The position numbers and the translations under genes were made by a program. This document shows, piece by piece, positions 8,467-11,764 of a DNA stretch of 11,764 bases. The DNA comes from Myxococcales bacterium (GTDB lineage Bacteria > Myxococcota > Bradymonadia > REDH01): contig JAGWVZ010000061.1 of NCBI GenBank assembly GCA_018970625.1, forward strand, positions 1-11,764, in the 5' to 3' direction. The stretch's first letter is position 1. Every line of letters begins with the position of its first letter. The notes below the pieces were generated by a model. That model made no database searches, had not been told where the DNA came from, and was given only the letters and a program-made list of their open reading frames with translations.

Positions 8467-9372
8467 ATGTCACGTGCGTTCGGAAAGGTTCTACTCTTCG
8501 GAGAACACGCCGTCGTACACGGGGTCCCTGCCATCGCAGCCGGACTACCGCTGGACGTTGTGGCCCGCGTGGCGCCTTCTTCCGACGGCCTCTGGCATGT
8601 GGAGGCGCCGAGCTGGCGGCTCTCGGAGCATGGGCCCCACTCTCGCGTCGTGCAGGCATTGAGCGCTCTTGCGCACGCACTCCACCTGCCCGCCTCCATG
8701 ACGGTCACGCTGGACGCTGCTGTGCCGGCTGGCGCAGGGCTCGGTTCAAGCGCGGCGATGGCCATCGCTGTAGGCCGTTCGCTGCTGGAGTTTTACGATA
8801 AAGCGATACCGGATGAGGCTTTGTTCGATGCCGCCATGGCTTCAGAGAGGGTCTTTCATGGTAATCCCTCGGGTCTGGACCATATGGCTGCCATGCGGGG
8901 TGGCGTCTTTCGCTTTCTTCGAGGCCAGCCCCCTGTTGCAGAGGCCATTACGCTCGGCGCTCCGCTACAGCTGGTGATAGCGCAGGTTGACCACGGTGGA
9001 GATACCGGACAGCTGGTGGCAGGTGTCGCTCAGCGTCGGCTTCGACACCCGGCCACGTTCGATCACCTGCTGACGTCGTTTCGGAGCGTCGTCGACGACG
9101 CCACCACCGCCCTGACAAACGGTCGTCTATCGGACGTCGGGGAGCTCATGAACATCAATCACGGCCTGCTCAGCGCCATCGGAGTCTCCACGGCATCCCT
9201 GGATGTCGCTGTCCATGCGGCACGTGAAGCCGGCGCTCTCGGCGCCAAACTCACCGGGGCTGGCGGAGGCGGGTGCATGATCGCGCTGGTCGACGCCACC
9301 ACCTGTCAGGCCGTAGAATCCACCTTGAAAGCCGTCTCGCAACAGCAATGGACGGTTGTCCTGCCCTGCTGA
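8467..9372 (+). CDS. mvaK1: Mevalonate kinase (301 aa)
   Basis: This is a GHMP-family kinase that phosphorylates mevalonate to 5-phosphomevalonate with ATP in the cytoplasm, the first step of the lower mevalonate pathway. The N-terminus carries GKVLLFGEHAVVHGVPA, the family's motif 1. Motif 2 is PAGAGLGSSAA (residues 87-97), the phosphate-binding loop. HGNPSGLDH (131-139) is characteristic of mevalonate kinase and supplies Asp138, matching the catalytic Asp of studied enzymes; Glu127 fits the Mg-binding Glu. Motif 3 is KLTGAGGGGCM near the C-terminus. Length fits bacterial mevalonate kinases of about 300 residues. Galactokinase and homoserine kinase are excluded by the HG.PSG(I/L)D motif and by the neighbours. 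It is followed after 25 bases by the decarboxylase gene and then the phosphomevalonate kinase gene, an order also seen in Gram-positive cocci. It has its own good ribosome site; whether it also has its own promoter in the 60 bases after the peptidase gene cannot be told. Confidence 0.94.
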   Translation: MSRAFGKVLLFGEHAVVHGVPAIAAGLPLDVVARVAPSSDGLWHVEAPSWRLSEHGPHSRVVQALSALAHALHLPASMTVTLDAAVPAGAGLGSSAAMAIAVGRSLLEFYDKAIPDEALFDAAMASERVFHGNPSGLDHMAAMRGGVFRFLRGQPPVAEAITLGAPLQLVIAQVDHGGDTGQLVAGVAQRRLRHPATFDHLLTSFRSVVDDATTALTNGRLSDVGELMNINHGLLSAIGVSTASLDVAVHAAREAGALGAKLTGAGGGGCMIALVDATTCQAVESTLKAVSQQQWTVVLPC

Positions 9373-9397
9373 CTCGCTCCCACCCTGGTGCCATTCC

Positions 9398-10381
9398 GTG
9401 ACTTCATCCGTAACCGCCATCGCCCATCCCAACATCGCGATCATCAAGTACTGGGGCAAGCGTGACGAGACGCTCAATCTGCCAGCAGCCGGCAGCCTGA
9501 GCCTGACACTGGGCCCGATCGGAACACGCACGACCGTCACATGGGGGCAGGACTCCGACTCGCTAACGCTCGGCGGACAGGTGTTTTCAGGGCGGGAGTT
9601 GACCAAAGTCTCCCGTTTTCTTGACCTCGTGCGCGCCATGCAGCCGGATCTGCGAGGTGCGGCGGTCGTGTCGGCCAACGATTTTCCAACCGCGAGTGGG
9701 CTGGCGTCGTCATCGAGCGCCTTTGCTGCGCTGGCGGTAGCTGCGACCCATGCCGCCGGGCTGAAGCTCGACGAACCGGCGCTGTCCGTGTTGGCCCGTC
9801 AGGGGTCTGGCTCCGCGGCACGCAGTGTGTGCGACGGCTTCGCGCGCATGCACGCCGGCAAGCGCCACGACGGAACTGACGCCTGGGCAGAGACGGTGTT
9901 TGCATCGGATCACTGGGATTTGCGGGTCGTGATTGGAGTGACCACCGAGGCCCAGAAAGAGGTCAAATCCACCGACGGCATGAATCTGACGATGCGTACA
10001 AGTCCCTACTATCAGGCGTGGGTTGACTCTGTGGAACCGTCGATCGATGAAGCCATGCAGGCGATCTCGACCCGTGATTTCGCGCGACTCGCTGAGCTGG
10101 CCGAAGCCTCGGCCTTGCAGATGCACGCCAGCGCGATCGCGGCGGTGCCAGGCGTGCTGTACTGGCGCGGCGCGACCGTAGAGCTGATTCACGCCGTTCG
10201 ACACTGGCGCGAGCGCGAAGGAGTCCCGGTGTTTTTTACCATCGACGCAGGACCGCACATCAAGGTGTTTACGCCCGCTGAAAATGCCGCAGACGTAGCC
10301 GCGCGCCTGCAACAGGTCCCCGGCGTTGTACGGACCATCACGACCCACCCGGCACCCGGTGCCGCCACCGTTTCACCCTGA
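9398..10381 (+). CDS. mvaD: Diphosphomevalonate decarboxylase (327 aa, GTG start)
   Basis: This enzyme converts 5-diphosphomevalonate to isopentenyl diphosphate, CO2 and phosphate using ATP, the last step of the pathway. The signature AHPNIAIIKYWGKRD is near the N-terminus, and ASGLASSSSAFAAL is the GHMP phosphate loop. GSGSAARS contains Ser137 and Arg142, spaced like the substrate-binding Ser and Arg of the yeast enzyme. TIDAGPH carries the catalytic Asp283. Keeping these residues argues for a true decarboxylase and not a mevalonate 3-kinase. The GTG at 9398 is chosen because it gives MTSSVTAIAHPN, typical of the family. The only other starts are a TTG at 9356, inside the mevalonate kinase gene, and a Met far inside the fold. 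The ribosome site is poor (TGGTG, about 7 bases upstream), so translation may depend on coupling to the upstream gene. The Cys-Asp in SVCDGF replaces the more usual aromatic/Gly pair there; I do not know if this matters. Confidence 0.94.
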   Translation: MTSSVTAIAHPNIAIIKYWGKRDETLNLPAAGSLSLTLGPIGTRTTVTWGQDSDSLTLGGQVFSGRELTKVSRFLDLVRAMQPDLRGAAVVSANDFPTASGLASSSSAFAALAVAATHAAGLKLDEPALSVLARQGSGSAARSVCDGFARMHAGKRHDGTDAWAETVFASDHWDLRVVIGVTTEAQKEVKSTDGMNLTMRTSPYYQAWVDSVEPSIDEAMQAISTRDFARLAELAEASALQMHASAIAAVPGVLYWRGATVELIHAVRHWREREGVPVFFTIDAGPHIKVFTPAENAADVAARLQQVPGVVRTITTHPAPGAATVSP

Positions 10382-10384
10382 GGA
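10381..10384 (+). promoter_or_regulatory. Ribosome-binding site of phosphomevalonate kinase
   Basis: AGGA begins on the last base of the mvaD stop codon and lies 7 bases before the ATG at 10392. It fixes that start against an in-frame TTG at 10326 inside mvaD, and the overlap with the stop codon suggests translational coupling. Confidence 0.7.
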
Positions 10385-10391
10385 ACCCTGT

Positions 10392-11450
10392 ATGACGGAA
10401 ACGGCAATCGCGCATCCGGTTCAGGCCCCCGGCAAAATGATGTGGTTGGGGGAGTACGCGGTTCTGGACGGCGCACCGGCCATTGTCGCCGCCATTGATC
10501 GGCACGTGCGCGTGACCTTCGAACCCGGCGGATCAGGCCTTCGGCTCACGTCAAACCTCTGGGATGGCGAGTGGACGGCCCAGTCGGGTGACGGCGCCCT
10601 GCTACCCGAACCACCTGCCGAAGCGCAGCGGCTGGTCTATGCGGTCATTCGCACTGTCGCAGACGCCCTCATCGACGTGCGATGGCAGGCCGGCGTTTTG
10701 CACATCGACTCTGCCGAATTATCGCACGAATCCAAGCTGGGACTCGGTTCCAGCGGCGCGGTAGCCGCAGCGTTGACCGTAGCGCTCGCCGGACGCGCGT
10801 TACCCGTTGATTCGCGCCTGCTCGAGCTTGCCCTTCAAGCGCACCACACGTTTCAGGGCAGGGCGGGGTCGGGGTCAGACGTCATCGCGTCGATGCTGGG
10901 CGGGGTTGTGCACTGCGGTGGCGGACGACCACCTTTTCGTATCACCGAACCCGTACCATCCTTCGTAGCCTTTTATGCCGGCCATAGCGCCGACACCCGT
11001 GACATGGTGCGGCGCATTCGCCAATGGCAACAGGGTGGCGGGCAGGAAGCGGTAAAGTTGCTGGCACGACTGCGTGATATTGCCACACGCGGCGCGTTCG
11101 CATTGCGAAAAGATGACCGCCCGGGATTCATTGACGCGGTGGTGCGCTTCGCGCGAGCGGAGCGTGAGCTTACCGCGGCGTCCGGCGTACCGATCATCTG
11201 CGAATCCATCGAACGAATAATGGAATTCTGTTTTCATAACAGCTACATAGCCAAACCTTCCGGGGCCGGAGGCGGCGATGTGGTGGTGGCTTTTCACCTG
11301 CAACCCGAAGTCGCCTATGACGCCAGCGCCGAGCTGCACGCACGCGGCTGGCTACGCGACGCTGCGCGCGAACGCCCTTTCGAGTTCCTGAACCTGAACG
11401 TTGCGGTCGACGGTGCACTGGCCGCACTCACCGGCCGCCAGGTAGCCTGA
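10392..11450 (+). CDS. mvaK2: Phosphomevalonate kinase (352 aa)
   Basis: This is a GHMP-type kinase that phosphorylates 5-phosphomevalonate to 5-diphosphomevalonate, the middle step between its two upstream neighbours. The N-terminus has APGKMMWLGEYAVLDGAPA, the family's motif 1. KLGLGSSGAV (115-124) is the phosphate loop, GSGSDV with Asp163 matches the conserved acid region, and AKPSGAGGGD (287-296) is the C-terminal motif that separates phosphomevalonate kinase from mevalonate kinase. The length matches bacterial members. The Met-Met-Trp after APGK differs from the common Leu-(F/Y)-(I/V) but lies in a hydrophobic strand, so it should be tolerated. It is separated from mvaD by 10 bases and is the last gene of the visible operon; no convincing terminator follows. 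Together with mvaK1 and mvaD it indicates the classical route and not the archaeal variants that lack this kinase. Confidence 0.92.
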   Translation: MTETAIAHPVQAPGKMMWLGEYAVLDGAPAIVAAIDRHVRVTFEPGGSGLRLTSNLWDGEWTAQSGDGALLPEPPAEAQRLVYAVIRTVADALIDVRWQAGVLHIDSAELSHESKLGLGSSGAVAAALTVALAGRALPVDSRLLELALQAHHTFQGRAGSGSDVIASMLGGVVHCGGGRPPFRITEPVPSFVAFYAGHSADTRDMVRRIRQWQQGGGQEAVKLLARLRDIATRGAFALRKDDRPGFIDAVVRFARAERELTAASGVPIICESIERIMEFCFHNSYIAKPSGAGGGDVVVAFHLQPEVAYDASAELHARGWLRDAARERPFEFLNLNVAVDGALAALTGRQVA

Positions 11451-11663
11451 GCGCTGCTTCGAAGAGCGGTTTCGCACCACATACACGCCAGAGAAGGTTC
11501 GCTGGGTGTGGCTGCGCATCACACGTGGCATCCGGCATCGTAGCGGAGACGCGATGCAGACTTATTTGCTCTGCCCTCACGATTTTACGCACCGTTTTTC
11601 ACAAGTCGTCGACATCCACACAGAACCCCCAATTTCGGTGGTTCGGATTATCGACTGATTTGT
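11451..11663. other. Intergenic region after the mevalonate genes
   Basis: This 213-base stretch is visibly less GC-rich in its second half, with T-runs near 11582 and 11596. A short palindrome CTTCGAAG lies just after the mvaK2 stop, but it has no usable loop and no T-tract, so I do not call a terminator. I recognise no RNA gene. The only other structure I can support is a possible 34-residue ORF, listed separately. Confidence 0.4.
11554..11658 (+). CDS. Possible small ORF or leader peptide (34 aa)
   Basis: An ATG at 11554 is preceded at 5 bases by GGAG, and the frame runs 34 codons to a TGA at 11656. The product begins MQTYLLCPHDFTHRF and ends SVVRIID. I recognise no family. It ends 5 bases before the next ATG at 11664, which itself lacks a ribosome site, so it could act by translational coupling or as a leader. 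A 34-codon frame with a ribosome site can also arise by chance. Confidence 0.25.
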   Translation: MQTYLLCPHDFTHRFSQVVDIHTEPPISVVRIID

Positions 11664-11764
11664 ATGCGAACCAATCTTCATGACGCCATAGCGTGGGTAC
11701 TGACCCGTGACCACCGATTGCTGTCAGACCTCATTCACCGCCTGTTTCATTTCGATTTGCCCAG
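11664..11764 (+). CDS. Truncated ORF at the window edge, function unknown
   Basis: An ATG at 11664 opens a frame with 33 complete codons and no stop before the window ends. The start reads MRTNLHDAIAWVLTRDHRLL and continues into a predicted helix ending HRLFHFDLP. The alternation of hydrophobic and charged residues suggests a real helical N-terminus. The 'HD......D...L...L......P' spacing faintly recalls the PD-(D/E)XK transposase-like (Rpn/YhgA) family, but this is too little sequence to assign. No good ribosome site precedes it; translation may be coupled to the small ORF ending at 11658. Confidence 0.35.
   Translation, partial: MRTNLHDAIAWVLTRDHRLLSDLIHRLFHFDLP

Noticed and set aside
9710..10348. 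A 212-codon open frame on the minus strand
   Set aside because: It is antisense to mvaD, whose catalytic residues are all present; no motif supports the minus-strand product.
11452..11468. Palindrome around CTTCGAAG just after the mvaK2 stop, considered as a terminator
   Set aside because: The stem is short and interrupted, leaves no proper loop, and is not followed by a T-tract.
1..11764. CRISPR arrays, tRNA or rRNA genes, insertion sequences, toxin-antitoxin or defence genes
   Set aside because: I found no regularly spaced repeats, cloverleaf-like segment, transposase motif or defence-protein motif in the parts I could read.

Overview
The window is GC-rich bacterial DNA with tightly packed genes and no RNA genes, mobile elements, CRISPR arrays or recent-transfer scars that I can see. 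Three predicted lipoproteins have a classical lipobox, and two of them continue into long Asp/Ala/Gly-rich linkers. That style of surface protein is typical of Myxococcota and Bradymonadia (former Deltaproteobacteria). The host is therefore most likely a Gram-negative, predatory or social type delta-lineage bacterium; this is inference from protein style only.

Layout. Bases 1-5893 read leftward and look like one gene run: a lipoprotein alpha/beta hydrolase (5893-4670, probable TTG start), an RND/MMPL-type membrane transporter (4559-2202), a large lipoprotein with a C-terminal alpha/beta hydrolase domain (2139-94), and the first 29 codons of another probable alpha/beta hydrolase (87-1) that leaves the window. 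A divergent, roughly 300-base gap (5894-6192) separates this run from a rightward one: a lipoprotein-type prolyl oligopeptidase (6193-8406), then mevalonate kinase (8467-9372), diphosphomevalonate decarboxylase (9398-10381) and phosphomevalonate kinase (10392-11450). After a 213-base gap holding one possible 34-residue ORF, a further reading frame opens at 11664 and runs off the right end.

Function. The three GHMP-fold enzymes form the complete lower half of the classical mevalonate route: mevalonate to 5-phosphomevalonate to 5-diphosphomevalonate to isopentenyl diphosphate. HMG-CoA synthase, HMG-CoA reductase and isopentenyl diphosphate isomerase are not in the window. The leftward run combines envelope-anchored hydrolases with an RND/MMPL permease, a family that includes several lipid exporters. 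A role in processing and exporting a lipid or ester is a reasonable but unproven reading. I see no clear novel defence or mobile system. The most unusual features are the lower mevalonate operon in a Gram-negative setting, the concentration of alpha/beta-hydrolase-fold proteins around a lipid-exporter-like permease, and a perfect hairpin in the ribosome-binding region of one of these genes.
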